DNA from: Bacteroides sp. M10
GTDB lineage: Bacteria; Bacteroidota; Bacteroidia; Bacteroidales; Bacteroidaceae
Direction of reading: 5' to 3'
Length of the DNA: 64,000 nucleotides
Assembly (NCBI RefSeq): GCF_014334015.1
Contig: NZ_CP060488.1
Span: 950,501 to 1,014,500, forward strand
The translations under genes were made by a program, and so were the position numbers. Numbering within the stretch: position 1 is the first letter of the stretch; each line of letters begins with the position of its first letter. The notes beneath the pieces were generated by a model that saw only the letters and a program-made list of their open reading frames with translations, was not told the DNA's origin and ran no database searches. Shown here in pieces: positions 17,417-27,274 of the stretch.

Positions 17417-19234
17417 TTACATTCTGGAAGGAACTTCGATACCCAGCAAATTCATTCCCAAGCGAACAACTTTAGCCACATTAGCAGACAGAGCGATACG
17501 GAATACTTTCACCGCCTCATTCTCTTCGCGCAGAATACTGTAGTCATGATAGAACTGATTGTATTCTTTCACTAAGTCATAAGTATAATTGGCAATAATA
17601 GACGGGCTGTAATCTTCACCGGCTTGTTTTACAACAGCAGCAAAGTCGGCAACCATCTGAATCAGCCCTTCTTCCTTTTCACTCAATTCAATACCAGCCG
17701 GAATCTGTTCAGGAATTACGATACCTGATTCGGCAGCTTTCCGAAGTACAGACTGGATACGTGCATAAGTATATTGAATAAACGGACCTGTATTACCGTT
17801 GAAGTCGATAGATTCTTTCGGATTGAATGTCATATTCTTACGGGCATCGACTTTCAGAATGAAATATTTCAATGCTCCCAGACCCACAATACGGGCAATA
17901 TCATCAGCTTCTTCCTGTGTCAAACCATCCAGTTTGCCAAGTTCTTGTGAAGTTTCTTTAGCAGTGGCAATCATTTCCTCCATCAAGTCGTCAGCATCAA
18001 CCACCGTACCCTCACGGGATTTCATCTTACCTTCCGGCAGTTCCACCATTCCGTAAGAGAAGTGTACCAGACTCTTACCCCATTCGAAACCAAGTTTATC
18101 GAGCAAGATAGAAAGCACCTGGAAGTGATAGTTCTGTTCGTTACCTACTACATAAATCATCTTATTAATCGGGTAATCGGCAAAACGAAGTTTAGCCGTA
18201 CCGATATCCTGAGTCATGTAGACAGAAGTACCGTCACCACGGAGAAGGAGTTTATGATCCAGTCCTTCGGCAGTCAGGTCGGCCCATACGGAACCGTCTT
18301 GTTTCTTATAGAAGAAACCTTTTTCCAGCCCTTCCATTACCTTTTCTTTTCCTTCGAGGTAAGTATTGGATTCATAATAGATCTTGTCGAAGCTGACACC
18401 CATCTTCTTGTAGGTTTCGTCGAATCCGGCATATACCCAGTTGTTCATCATTTCCCACAATCCGCGTACTTCCGGATCACCGGCTTCCCACTTCACCAGC
18501 ATTTCACGGGCTTCCCGCATCAATGGAGATTCAGCTTCAGCCTTTGCTTTCGCTTCATCGTCACTCATTCCCTGCGCTGTAAATTGAGCCATCAGCTCCT
18601 TTACTTCCGCTTTATAATGCTTATCGAAAGATACATAATAATCACCTACCAGGTGGTCACCCTTCTTACCCGAAGTTTCAGGAGTTTCACCGTTTCCGTA
18701 TTTCTTCCATGCCAGCATGGACTTACAGATGTGGATACCACGGTCGTTTACAATATTTGTTTTGACTACCTTATTGCCGTTTGCCGCTACAATGTTAGCC
18801 AATGCGTTGCCTAAAAGGTTATTCCGCACATGTCCCAAGTGAAGCGGTTTGTTTGTATTCGGAGAAGAATACTCAATCATCACCAATGGAGAAGCGTCAG
18901 TGGCCTGCACCAAGCCGTACTGTTCATCCGCCTGAATCTCGTTCAGCAGTTCAATCCATGTAGCCGATGCAATAGTCAGGTTCAAGAACCCTTTTATCAC
19001 ATTAAACGCTGCTACAGCCGGATCGTTTGCCTTCAGATATTCACCGATTTCCTGTGCCGTTTGCTCCGGTCCTTTTTTTGACATCTTCAGGAAAGGAAAT
19101 ACCACCAACGTCAAATGTCCTTCAAATTCTTTCTTCGTTTTTTGCAACTGCACCATCTTTTCAGGGACTTCCTGACCGTAAAGTGCTTTGAGTCCGTTAA
19201 GGACGGACGCTACAAGTTTATCTTCTATCTTCAT
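17417..19234 (-). CDS. argS: Arginyl-tRNA synthetase
   Basis: Charges tRNA-Arg with arginine. The 605-residue class I synthetase has the N-terminal additional domain, the HIGH-type motif in NKPLHLGHVRNNLLGN, the KMSK-like GKMKSREG, and a C-terminal anticodon-binding helical domain ending LGMNLLGIEVPSRM, the usual ArgS C-terminus. Its length is normal. It is transcribed on the minus strand directly downstream of the HTCS gene but has its own -7 box (19264-19257), so it marks the left border of the PUL. Confidence 0.97.
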   Translation of the reverse strand: MKIEDKLVASVLNGLKALYGQEVPEKMVQLQKTKKEFEGHLTLVVFPFLKMSKKGPEQTAQEIGEYLKANDPAVAAFNVIKGFLNLTIASATWIELLNEIQADEQYGLVQATDASPLVMIEYSSPNTNKPLHLGHVRNNLLGNALANIVAANGNKVVKTNIVNDRGIHICKSMLAWKKYGNGETPETSGKKGDHLVGDYYVSFDKHYKAEVKELMAQFTAQGMSDDEAKAKAEAESPLMREAREMLVKWEAGDPEVRGLWEMMNNWVYAGFDETYKKMGVSFDKIYYESNTYLEGKEKVMEGLEKGFFYKKQDGSVWADLTAEGLDHKLLLRGDGTSVYMTQDIGTAKLRFADYPINKMIYVVGNEQNYHFQVLSILLDKLGFEWGKSLVHFSYGMVELPEGKMKSREGTVVDADDLMEEMIATAKETSQELGKLDGLTQEEADDIARIVGLGALKYFILKVDARKNMTFNPKESIDFNGNTGPFIQYTYARIQSVLRKAAESGIVIPEQIPAGIELSEKEEGLIQMVADFAAVVKQAGEDYSPSIIANYTYDLVKEYNQFYHDYSILREENEAVKVFRIALSANVAKVVRLGMNLLGIEVPSRM

Positions 19235-19256
19235 ATTTACAATTATTTTCTGTGCA

Positions 19257-19264
19257 CAAAGATA
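19257..19264 (-). promoter_or_regulatory. -7 box of argS
   Basis: The minus-strand reading TATCTTTG matches the Bacteroidales consensus. It lies in the 48-bp gap between the HTCS stop and the argS ATG, about 23 bp before that ATG. Confidence 0.6.
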
Positions 19265-19282
19265 CAGGATAATTTATAAAGG

Positions 19283-22200
19283 TTACTCTTCTGAAGCAGA
19301 ATTATTCTTCGCACCACGCTGATATATAGAAGGTGAGACTCCAAATTGCATCTTAAAACGCCTGCTAAAATAGAACGGATCATCAATACCTACGCGGTAA
19401 GAAACTTCGGCGACTGTCAGATTTTCATCAGAAAGTAACAGTTCCGCCGCTTTTTTCATACGGATGATGCGCAAGTATTCATTAGGAGCATATCCGGTTA
19501 CACCACGTATTTTTTTGTAAAAAGCAGTACGTCCCATCTTCATTATGGAAGCAAATTCATCAATCGTAAGGTCAGGACGAGCAAGATGTTTCTCCAGAAC
19601 AACAGTCAGACGGTCGGCAAATTCTTTGTCCCTGTCCGTGGAGCATACCACCGGACGCATGATGCCCGGCTCATTCAGATATTTCTCACGGAGCTTGTCG
19701 CGCTGCTCTATCAACTGGAACACACGTGCCAACAGCAGTTTGATGCTGAACGGCTTGGGAATATAAGCATCTGCTCCCGATTCTATACCTTCGAGATACT
19801 TTTCCGGTGAGTTCAGTGCAGTCAACAAAATAATAGGGATATGACTCGTATCAAAATCCGATTTCAGTTTCTTCGTCACTTCAAATCCGGTCATTCCCGG
19901 CATCAATACATCACAGATAATGAGATCGGCATCATAGGAACGTGCCTTTTCAAAACCTGAAGTTCCGTCCGCCGCTACTTCCACTTCGAAATAAGCACCG
20001 ATTTCTTCTTTCAGGAATTGACGGATATCATTATCATCTTCGATAATCAATATCTTCCGCTTATTCAACGGATTATCCACTTTTTCGTATTCCGGCAGTT
20101 CCTCCTGTTCGTCTCCAAGAAAATCAGTGGGTTCTGCCAAGTGCCCGGTATGAATATTGGCATCTTTCAGCAATGCATTATTGGGAACTAAAAAGTCTTT
20201 TTCGCTATAAGCGGACTTGTCGGTTGGGATAGACACGGTAAATACAGAACCGCCACCCTCATTTTCCGCATACTTGATAGTTCCTTTATGAACCTGTACC
20301 AACTCATGCGTCAGATGCAGCCCCACTCCGATACTATCTCCAGAAAAATTACTTTGCATGAAACGCTTGAATAATTCCGCCTGCTTCTCTTTCGGTATAC
20401 CCACTCCCGAATCTGAAACCTGTATCTGCAACTGTTGTTTCGCCTCATCCACCGTTACTGACAATACAATATGTCCGTTGGAAGGGGTATATTTAAACGC
20501 ATTCGATAACAGATTGTAGGTTACTTTATCCAAGTTGCCTTTATCAATAAACATTTTATAGGAAGGAACAGAAGGATTAAATTGAAAATCCATCTTCTTC
20601 TGTTCGGCTATATCACCGAAGCTAAGGAATATTTCATAGAGAAATGAGATCACATCTGTTTCCTCCAACGACAAGGCGAGTTTATTATTCTGCATTTTGC
20701 GAAATTCCAATAACTGATTAATCAACCTCAACATACGCTGTGTACTCTTATCCATCGTTTTCAGCGGATGAACCAGTTCTTTCGGAATATCACCGATACG
20801 CTGTATCCGTTCCAGTGCACCTTGAATCAATGTTAGCGGGGTGCGGAACTCATGAGAGATATTGGTAAAGAAAACCAGTTTATATTCGGTCAACTGCTTC
20901 TCTACACTGATTCGATTGCGTAAACGGTTGAAATTGCGAACTACACGATACGTAAAATAAAGAGCTACCATAGCCAACAAAGTATAGCAAAGGAAAGCCC
21001 ATCCCGTTTTCCAGAAAGGCGGCTTGATAACGATAGTCAGAGTCGTCTCTTTATCACTCCAAATGCCCGCCTCATTGCAGGATTTTACATGCAGGATATA
21101 AGTGCCGGGATTCAGATATTTGTAAGAAGCAAAATTAAGTGAGGAAGGAGCACTCCATTCCTTGTCATAGTTTTCAAGCCAATACATATACTTGGCCTGT
21201 CCGCTATCGGAATAATCAAAGGTAGAGAAGTCTATCAGGAAAGAATTCTGAAAATACTTCAGTTCCATTTCGCTGGAGTAAGCCAACGAATAAGTCAGCG
21301 GAGAATCCGTTCCACCGGGAATCACCTGAATACCATTCACATATAAATCAGTAAAGACTACCGGAGAGAAAGATTCATTACTCTTTATTTGTTTGGGATC
21401 AATGACGGTCAATCCGTAGTTCGTGCCGAACAACAATTTCCCATCTGCTCCTACATAAGCACAGTTTTCACTGTATACATTGCTCAATGTATAAGAAGAA
21501 AAGAAATAATTATCGAACGAACGGATATCAGGATCAAATTTGGAAATCCCGTATTCGGTCGCAATCCAAAGTTTTCCCTCCTTGTCCTCCAAAATGGATT
21601 GTACAACGTTGTTAACCAACCCCTCTTTGACACCGTAGTGTTCATACTTCAGGACATTGTAATTATCTTCCGGCTGACAGAGATTAAGTCCCATACCCGA
21701 AGTACCTGTCCAAATCCGTCCTTTACTATCTTGAAAGATGCATCTAATTTCATTGCTGCAAAACTTGCCGTTCGTATGGCTGAACCAATGATAATTTTCA
21801 GGATCGGCTATCAAAGAATCAGGATGGAAGATGCAGATTCCCTCACTGGTTCCCATCCAGATCATTCCATTCCTGTCTTCCTGGAACACACGAACCATCT
21901 GCACGCCATACCTTCCCTGAAAGAAATGCTGAAACTTATATTTACCATCGGGAGTAGTTTCGGCCAAATCGAGTCCGCCGCCAAATGTTCCGATCCACAT
22001 ACGGTCTTTGGCGTCGCGGCAAATAGCGAAGATATTATTATTGGATAAGGTGGCAAGATCCAGTTTGTCATGCCTGTACCAATCATTTCCTATTTTCAGC
22101 CCTTCACCACGAGTCCCCATCCACAGTTTTCCATCGGCGTCTTTCTCGACAGCATAGATATTCGACTGAAAATAGGTCTTATTCATCTTCTGATTGAAAT

Positions 22201-23593
22201 GTGTATCATACGTAAACAGCCCTCCTTTACGAGTGGTAATACCAATATCTCCATTCGGCATTTCCCCTATCGTACGTATAGCATTGGAACGGTCGAATAA
22301 TTCCGGATTTTCCGGATAAATGCGGGAAGTCCCCTCATTCAGTACCGAAATACGGGCTACTCCCGAGTATTCCGAGCTTACCCAAATTCCTCCTGCCCTA
22401 TCCTCCATGACAAATAGAAGAAAGTCGGAATTGATATAACTATTTTCTGTAATGCCGGCGGCAAAATGTTCCAACTTGTCCTCTGCAGTGTTATAAGCAA
22501 ATAGACCGTTTCCGTAAGTCGAGATCCAGATGATTCCCCTTGAATCATGGACGATATGATAACGTTCAAAGTCAATATGGTCGAGCTTCTCTTCAGGAAT
22601 CAGTTGAAAAGATTTAGTCTCACCCGTAGCGGCAAGCATATAATGAACACGTCCGGTATGATTATAAATCCAGTAATCCCCGTGATTGTCACGAATAACT
22701 TCTCCTTTCTTTATATTCAGGTGAGGATCGGGAGTCAGTGTATAAGTTATGAGGTCATAATTATAGACCCCTGCGGTGGTAAGTATCACCCATTTGTCTT
22801 TTATGCGAAAGTCATCGGTAAGAGACGTTTTTCCTGCAACAGAAGAGATTGCCGCCTGTTTTACCAGTTCCCGGGCTTCTTCCTGATAAGAATAAATATC
22901 GCCGTTCTCTGTGAGGAAATAAACAGTATTTCCGTTAGCCAGCAAAGAGACAAAATGCAGGGAGCGATTTACAATCTTTACTTCGCCATTAACTACTAAT
23001 GCCAGTCCGCGTTTGGTTCCTATCCAAATACGTCCATTCTCATCTTCACGTACAAAGTTCACCCGGTTATCCGGCAAATTGCCGGCTTCTGTTTTGAATA
23101 CGATAGAAGTCAGCGTACCATTTTCCTGATGAACCACCCGTCGGGAACCATTGTCCGGATGCCAAAGCCAAACATCACCACCAGAAGCCAAAAAGAGTTT
23201 TGAATAATTCCGATCCTGTTCCTCCGGTTCCATATAATTCACGAAACAGGCTTTCCGCAAATCATAACAGCTATACAACCGGACAGTAGTCCCCATCCAA
23301 AGAAAGCCATGCTTATCTTCGGTGATATTAAAAATCCGGTTATCTGCCAGTGACGGCTTTCCATCATTTCCCGGCTGAAAAGTTAGAAACGAATTACCAT
23401 CATAACGGCTTAATCCGTTCAATGTTCCCAGCCACAAAAAGCCTTTACTATCCTGATACATGTACCGGACAGAGTTACTGGGCAGGCCATCACTTGTTTT
23501 CATTTGGTGGGATCGCAATTCGATACTAGCATATGTATCAAGAGCGGAGACTATGAACAAAATAAAAGCGAACAGGAATCTTTGTTTTATCAT
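19283..23593 (-). CDS. Hybrid two-component system sensor-regulator (HTCS)
   Basis: Senses a periplasmic oligosaccharide and activates PUL transcription from a single polypeptide of 1436 residues. In order: a signal sequence, about a dozen Reg_prop propeller repeats (for example GFLWLGTLNGLSRYDG), a Y_Y_Y domain, and a membrane helix near residues 861-885 (WAFLCYTLLAMVALYFTY). These are followed by a HisKA domain with its phospho-acceptor His near 913 (NISHEFRTPLTLIQG), an HATPase domain, a receiver with its Asp near 1228 (LIICDVLMPGMTGFEV), and an AraC-type HTH at the end (TAFYKKIRGVTG, then FYFSRRFKMQFGVSPS). The ATG at 23593 was chosen over one 93 bp upstream because it begins the signal peptide and lies 31 bp after a -7 box. 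It stands next to the PUL it should control and is the only regulator of that kind in the window. Confidence 0.95.
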   Translation of the reverse strand: MIKQRFLFAFILFIVSALDTYASIELRSHQMKTSDGLPSNSVRYMYQDSKGFLWLGTLNGLSRYDGNSFLTFQPGNDGKPSLADNRIFNITEDKHGFLWMGTTVRLYSCYDLRKACFVNYMEPEEQDRNYSKLFLASGGDVWLWHPDNGSRRVVHQENGTLTSIVFKTEAGNLPDNRVNFVREDENGRIWIGTKRGLALVVNGEVKIVNRSLHFVSLLANGNTVYFLTENGDIYSYQEEARELVKQAAISSVAGKTSLTDDFRIKDKWVILTTAGVYNYDLITYTLTPDPHLNIKKGEVIRDNHGDYWIYNHTGRVHYMLAATGETKSFQLIPEEKLDHIDFERYHIVHDSRGIIWISTYGNGLFAYNTAEDKLEHFAAGITENSYINSDFLLFVMEDRAGGIWVSSEYSGVARISVLNEGTSRIYPENPELFDRSNAIRTIGEMPNGDIGITTRKGGLFTYDTHFNQKMNKTYFQSNIYAVEKDADGKLWMGTRGEGLKIGNDWYRHDKLDLATLSNNNIFAICRDAKDRMWIGTFGGGLDLAETTPDGKYKFQHFFQGRYGVQMVRVFQEDRNGMIWMGTSEGICIFHPDSLIADPENYHWFSHTNGKFCSNEIRCIFQDSKGRIWTGTSGMGLNLCQPEDNYNVLKYEHYGVKEGLVNNVVQSILEDKEGKLWIATEYGISKFDPDIRSFDNYFFSSYTLSNVYSENCAYVGADGKLLFGTNYGLTVIDPKQIKSNESFSPVVFTDLYVNGIQVIPGGTDSPLTYSLAYSSEMELKYFQNSFLIDFSTFDYSDSGQAKYMYWLENYDKEWSAPSSLNFASYKYLNPGTYILHVKSCNEAGIWSDKETTLTIVIKPPFWKTGWAFLCYTLLAMVALYFTYRVVRNFNRLRNRISVEKQLTEYKLVFFTNISHEFRTPLTLIQGALERIQRIGDIPKELVHPLKTMDKSTQRMLRLINQLLEFRKMQNNKLALSLEETDVISFLYEIFLSFGDIAEQKKMDFQFNPSVPSYKMFIDKGNLDKVTYNLLSNAFKYTPSNGHIVLSVTVDEAKQQLQIQVSDSGVGIPKEKQAELFKRFMQSNFSGDSIGVGLHLTHELVQVHKGTIKYAENEGGGSVFTVSIPTDKSAYSEKDFLVPNNALLKDANIHTGHLAEPTDFLGDEQEELPEYEKVDNPLNKRKILIIEDDNDIRQFLKEEIGAYFEVEVAADGTSGFEKARSYDADLIICDVLMPGMTGFEVTKKLKSDFDTSHIPIILLTALNSPEKYLEGIESGADAYIPKPFSIKLLLARVFQLIEQRDKLREKYLNEPGIMRPVVCSTDRDKEFADRLTVVLEKHLARPDLTIDEFASIMKMGRTAFYKKIRGVTGYAPNEYLRIIRMKKAAELLLSDENLTVAEVSYRVGIDDPFYFSRRFKMQFGVSPSIYQRGAKNNSASEE

Positions 23594-23623
23594 AGATTTC
23601 AAGATTAATAATAAATTGTCTAA

Positions 23624-23631
23624 CAAAAATA
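23624..23631 (-). promoter_or_regulatory. -7 box of the HTCS gene
   Basis: The minus-strand reading TATTTTTG matches TAnnTTTG and lies 31 bp before the chosen ATG. No TCCAT direct repeat is found upstream, so the HTCS does not appear to share the promoter design of its putative targets. Confidence 0.5.
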
Positions 23632-23746
23632 GCGAAGAATTTTGGAATAATAAAATTAGTCCGAACCGGAAATAAAACGAATCCACGCTTCATCCAGTCC
23701 AGACTTTACATAATTATCAAACAATCTAAAAACCTCTATATTTACC

Positions 23747-23795
23747 TATTCCGGCATATTCAAAGAATACCGGTATATTCAAGTGGGGCATATTC
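23747..23795. repeat. ATATTC-rich repeats with an imperfect hairpin
   Basis: GGCATATTC at 23753 and 23787 and GGTATATTC at 23772 repeat at a pitch of 19 and 15 bp. A short stem with a two-base bulge can form around CCGG at 23751 and 23770. The block lies between the 3' end of the SusCD operon and the HTCS promoter, so it may be a weak terminator for the operon or a regulator site for the HTCS. Confidence 0.35.
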
Positions 23796-23807
23796 TTTAC
23801 AATTCAT

Positions 23808-25514
23808 TTATAGGGTTTCCAACCAATTTTCCAAATCTCTCATCATTTCGGCACGCTGTGCAAATGGTCTTTTATTATATCCCCATCCATGCTTACCATT
23901 AGCATAGATATGTATTTCCGAAGGTATCTTCTGTGTTATCAGTGCCTTGTGATAATTCACAGAATGAACAGGCTTCACACTTTGGTCATCGCCGGACAGC
24001 GCAATGAAAGCACAGGGAGTCTTTTTATTTACCTGCCATTCATTACTATATTTCTTTACCAACTTTGAATTTGGATTCTCTCCCAACAGATGCTTTTTCG
24101 AACCTTGATGAACATTCTGACCACCCATTGTAATCACCGGATAAAAAAGAATCTGAAAAGCCGGACGTAATTTAGCAGGAGCATGAGTAGCAACAGTAGA
24201 AGCCAAATGTCCACCAGCTGATGATCCCATTATCCCGACACTGTCTGGAAGAATATTCCACTCCTTTGCATGTTCTTTTATGTAGCGCATTGCCTCATAA
24301 GCATCCGAAACCGGAACTTCGGGATTACCGTTTGGCATCCGGTATTTCAGTACGACTGCCGCTATACTCCTTTTATTGAAATATAAAGCCCAGTCATATC
24401 CTTCATCTTTCATAGCTAAATGGTCATACCCGCCTCCGGGACAAATCAGAATAGCCTTAACCGGCTTCTCCGAAGCAGGAAGAAATACCCTGACAGACGG
24501 TTTATAATTATGCTTTTTATCGTCGTATCCTTCCGGTTCCTTGCCATTCGAATTAGGCAATCCCTTCTCCCATAAATCAATATCAAATGGTGATTGCATA
24601 GAGGTTACATTCACAGAAGAGGCTTGTATCATTGCTTCATACATCTGCTTACCCAAATATTCGGCAGATGTCTTATCGAAATGAAGACGATCTTTCAACA
24701 AAGTAGCTTTCGACATATCTATTAAATAAGCATTCTTATCTTCCGAAGCCAGTCGCTTCATCGCTGCTTCCACTTCTGCATTATAGCGTTTGTTCGACTT
24801 GGCGACAGAACCGAAAATGAAAGGCAATTCTGAATAGTCTTCACCTGTTTTACGGGTGAGATGGTCACGTACATAGCTCACTACATTTTTCAGATTTTCA
24901 TAATAATCCGGTCCATAGGCCGAATCACTTTCTCCCTGATGCCACAGAAAAGCGTCTATATGATAACCTTCCGGCAAATGTGACAGTGTTTTTGAAATGC
25001 TATTACTTATTTGTTGAGCGAATGAAAGAAGTAACGATTTTCCCTTTTTCACTGTAGGAGCATTTTGTGCCAACCATTCCGGTGTCGCAGACCAATACCC
25101 ACCACGGGAATCTGTATTCTCCGGTGTTATTGATGTGCCACCTACCGCCCATTTTATTACATAGAACTCTTTCTGATATAACTGTTCCAACAGGTAATAA
25201 GTGACAGCATCATAGCCCCAACGGTTACGACGAGGCCAAAAGGGAACAAACTTCCCATCCACACGATTCTGTGAAATTTTACAATATTTATAAGCTCCTT
25301 TTGCAAAACCGGTACTATCTATTCCCATACTCTTGATATATTCCGGCAAATCCGCAACAGGCACCCGTCCGTCAGTATTCGACTGTCCGGCTACAATAAT
25401 GACATGAGCGGGTTCCTGTGCACGTGTTGACGGACATAAAATTCCCAATATCAACAGACAAAAACAATGCCTCATCACTTTGCATACATACAAGTCCTTT
25501 AAAACAGTTTTCAT
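23808..25514 (-). CDS. Two-domain esterase: SASA-type acetylesterase plus alpha/beta hydrolase
   Basis: Probably removes acyl groups from pectic oligosaccharides in the periplasm. The N-terminal domain (residues about 35-270) is a SASA/DUF303 SGNH esterase with the nucleophile motif AGQSNTDGR and WHQGESD holding the acid-His block. The C-terminal domain (about 290-568) is an alpha/beta hydrolase of the BD-FAE/acetylxylan-esterase type with the oxyanion motif PGGGYDHLA, the nucleophile elbow GSSAGGHLAS and the final His in GKHGWGYN. The ATG at 25514 is 15 bp after the SusD stop; an ATG 39 bp upstream would overlap SusD, and one at 25475 gives a shorter signal peptide. It is the last gene of the SusCD operon. 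Dual specificity is inferred from the domains. Confidence 0.88.
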   Translation of the reverse strand: MKTVLKDLYVCKVMRHCFCLLILGILCPSTRAQEPAHVIIVAGQSNTDGRVPVADLPEYIKSMGIDSTGFAKGAYKYCKISQNRVDGKFVPFWPRRNRWGYDAVTYYLLEQLYQKEFYVIKWAVGGTSITPENTDSRGGYWSATPEWLAQNAPTVKKGKSLLLSFAQQISNSISKTLSHLPEGYHIDAFLWHQGESDSAYGPDYYENLKNVVSYVRDHLTRKTGEDYSELPFIFGSVAKSNKRYNAEVEAAMKRLASEDKNAYLIDMSKATLLKDRLHFDKTSAEYLGKQMYEAMIQASSVNVTSMQSPFDIDLWEKGLPNSNGKEPEGYDDKKHNYKPSVRVFLPASEKPVKAILICPGGGYDHLAMKDEGYDWALYFNKRSIAAVVLKYRMPNGNPEVPVSDAYEAMRYIKEHAKEWNILPDSVGIMGSSAGGHLASTVATHAPAKLRPAFQILFYPVITMGGQNVHQGSKKHLLGENPNSKLVKKYSNEWQVNKKTPCAFIALSGDDQSVKPVHSVNYHKALITQKIPSEIHIYANGKHGWGYNKRPFAQRAEMMRDLENWLETL

Positions 25515-25528
25515 CCTTCTTCCTATTA

Positions 25529-27259
25529 TTACTTTGATACATTTAGATACCATTTATCCTCCGACGAGAGATCCGGCATTGTCAATCCCGAACGTTCATA
25601 TTTTTTGCCGATCACCTTTTTCAGGTATTCACTGCCGGAGCCTGCCTTTTCTTTATTCATGCGTCTTGCCACATGGACAAGATCTCCCCAGCGATGACCC
25701 TCGAACGCACATTCCAATGCGACCTCTTCGATCAACATCTTTTCCATACACTGTACCTCTGTCTCGTCTTGTTGTGGTTCTAGTGGTTTCGCTTTCAACG
25801 AAACACGTCCCCGTATCCCGTTAAAATCACGCCAGGGAGCACGGTGATAAGGTGCATCCATCGAACGAGCATCAAAATAGAAGGGTGCGGGATAAGGTTC
25901 ACCGGGACCGTAACCAGTCTGCCGGTTCTGATCGCCGTACTCATCTCCCCACGTATATGTATTCTTGAAACCTTCATTCAGAATGGAATAGGCTAAATCC
26001 GTATATCCACAACGATTGGCTGCCTCTGCGTAACGTAACAGAACCAATGCTGCACGATTCAGGAACCAACGTCCACGCTTCATATAAGGTTTGGCCGAAT
26101 CATAGTCATACAAATATTTCTGCACTACACACTGACCGTCTACCCATTTGAAGGAAGAATCTTCTCCACGTCCGTCAAACGGCGCTCCATTGGTTTGTGT
26201 CTGGGAAGCCCACAGGCTTTCGACTGCATAATCCGAGGGTTTCAATTGATATTTTCCCTTTCCCTGATTGGCAAACAGTTCAATCATCGGAAAATAAGGT
26301 TCAAACTTTTCATCATAACTGATAGTCCAGATCAATTCACTCCATAAGGCCGACTTGTCTGCCTGAAAAGAAAACATATTCAACCATGTATTCTTATAAC
26401 TGTTTATATCCCCTTCCATATAGCGTTCATAGAAGACCTGAAAATAGGTATCGCCTCCTGTAGAGTAAGTCCCGCAGCGGTATCTTACGCTATTAGCCGT
26501 TGCCGATTTATCCTCATCGGTTGCCAGGAATTTACGGTACTGCACAGCCGCTTCCCTATAATTATTGTTCCACAGATACAAATCACCCAACAGGATACGC
26601 TTATTAATAAAGAAACGCTTCAAGTCATACGTGTCAAGCTTATACTGTACCAGCGCACTGTTCTTGTAATCATCCAGTGTAGGAAGATTCTCCATACATT
26701 CTATCAGCAACGGCAGCAGTTCATCCAGTCCTATTTTGGCCTGATGTTCCAATTTCTGCGCATCCTCTACCGATACGGTAGGAGTAGTCACATACACAAG
26801 CTTACCGAAATACATGCCCACTTGCAAATAAGTCCAGCAACGGATAGCGGCAACATCCGAATAGCGCTCCGCATATTCATCCTGCGTCATCCGGTTGTTG
26901 GCCAACATCTCGTCGAAACCGGCGAGCATATCATTACAGTTCTGAATGACAGCATAATAATTCGTCAGGTCGGCATATTTATTGTTGGCAGAAGGAGTAT
27001 TGGCACTAATTTCCTGCAATTCAATGGACGCATTATTCGTGACGTCCATCAGGTCGGCACGCAATTCTCCCAGTACGACAGTCTGTTCCGCCAGGTTCAT
27101 AAACAACCCATATAAACCCAAGATGGCATTATCCGCATCAGGGATTGTGTTATAGTGGTTCTTATATTCAACGACAGATTCAAGTTCCGTATCCACACAA
27201 GCTGTAAATGTGCTTATCAGCACTCCACAAAGCATGATTATATTTCTGATTGATTTCAT
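25529..27259 (-). CDS. SusD/RagB-like glycan-binding lipoprotein (pair 2)
   Basis: Surface lipoprotein that caps the SusC-type porin encoded just upstream. It has 576 residues, lipobox LISTFTAC followed by VDTELE, and the SusD TPR-rich fold (NYYAVIQNCNDMLAGFDEML, AAIRCWTYLQVGMYFG). The family C-terminal end IEEVALECAFEGHRWGDLVHVARRM is present. It lies 15 bp after SusC, and its stop is 14 bp before the esterase start. The ligand cannot be read from sequence; by context it is a rhamnogalacturonan oligosaccharide. Confidence 0.93.
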   Translation of the reverse strand: MKSIRNIIMLCGVLISTFTACVDTELESVVEYKNHYNTIPDADNAILGLYGLFMNLAEQTVVLGELRADLMDVTNNASIELQEISANTPSANNKYADLTNYYAVIQNCNDMLAGFDEMLANNRMTQDEYAERYSDVAAIRCWTYLQVGMYFGKLVYVTTPTVSVEDAQKLEHQAKIGLDELLPLLIECMENLPTLDDYKNSALVQYKLDTYDLKRFFINKRILLGDLYLWNNNYREAAVQYRKFLATDEDKSATANSVRYRCGTYSTGGDTYFQVFYERYMEGDINSYKNTWLNMFSFQADKSALWSELIWTISYDEKFEPYFPMIELFANQGKGKYQLKPSDYAVESLWASQTQTNGAPFDGRGEDSSFKWVDGQCVVQKYLYDYDSAKPYMKRGRWFLNRAALVLLRYAEAANRCGYTDLAYSILNEGFKNTYTWGDEYGDQNRQTGYGPGEPYPAPFYFDARSMDAPYHRAPWRDFNGIRGRVSLKAKPLEPQQDETEVQCMEKMLIEEVALECAFEGHRWGDLVHVARRMNKEKAGSGSEYLKKVIGKKYERSGLTMPDLSSEDKWYLNVSK

Positions 27260-27274
27260 AGTCCGTACTCCTTT

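Noticed and set aside
17334..17543. 69-codon + frame between LruC and argS genes
   Set aside because: It runs through the argS terminator hairpin and into the argS 3' end; there is no ribosome site and no family resemblance.
25475..25553. Apparent overlap or frameshift between SusD pair 2 and the esterase
   Set aside because: The overlap comes only from an upstream in-frame start; starting at 25514 removes it, and both proteins are complete.
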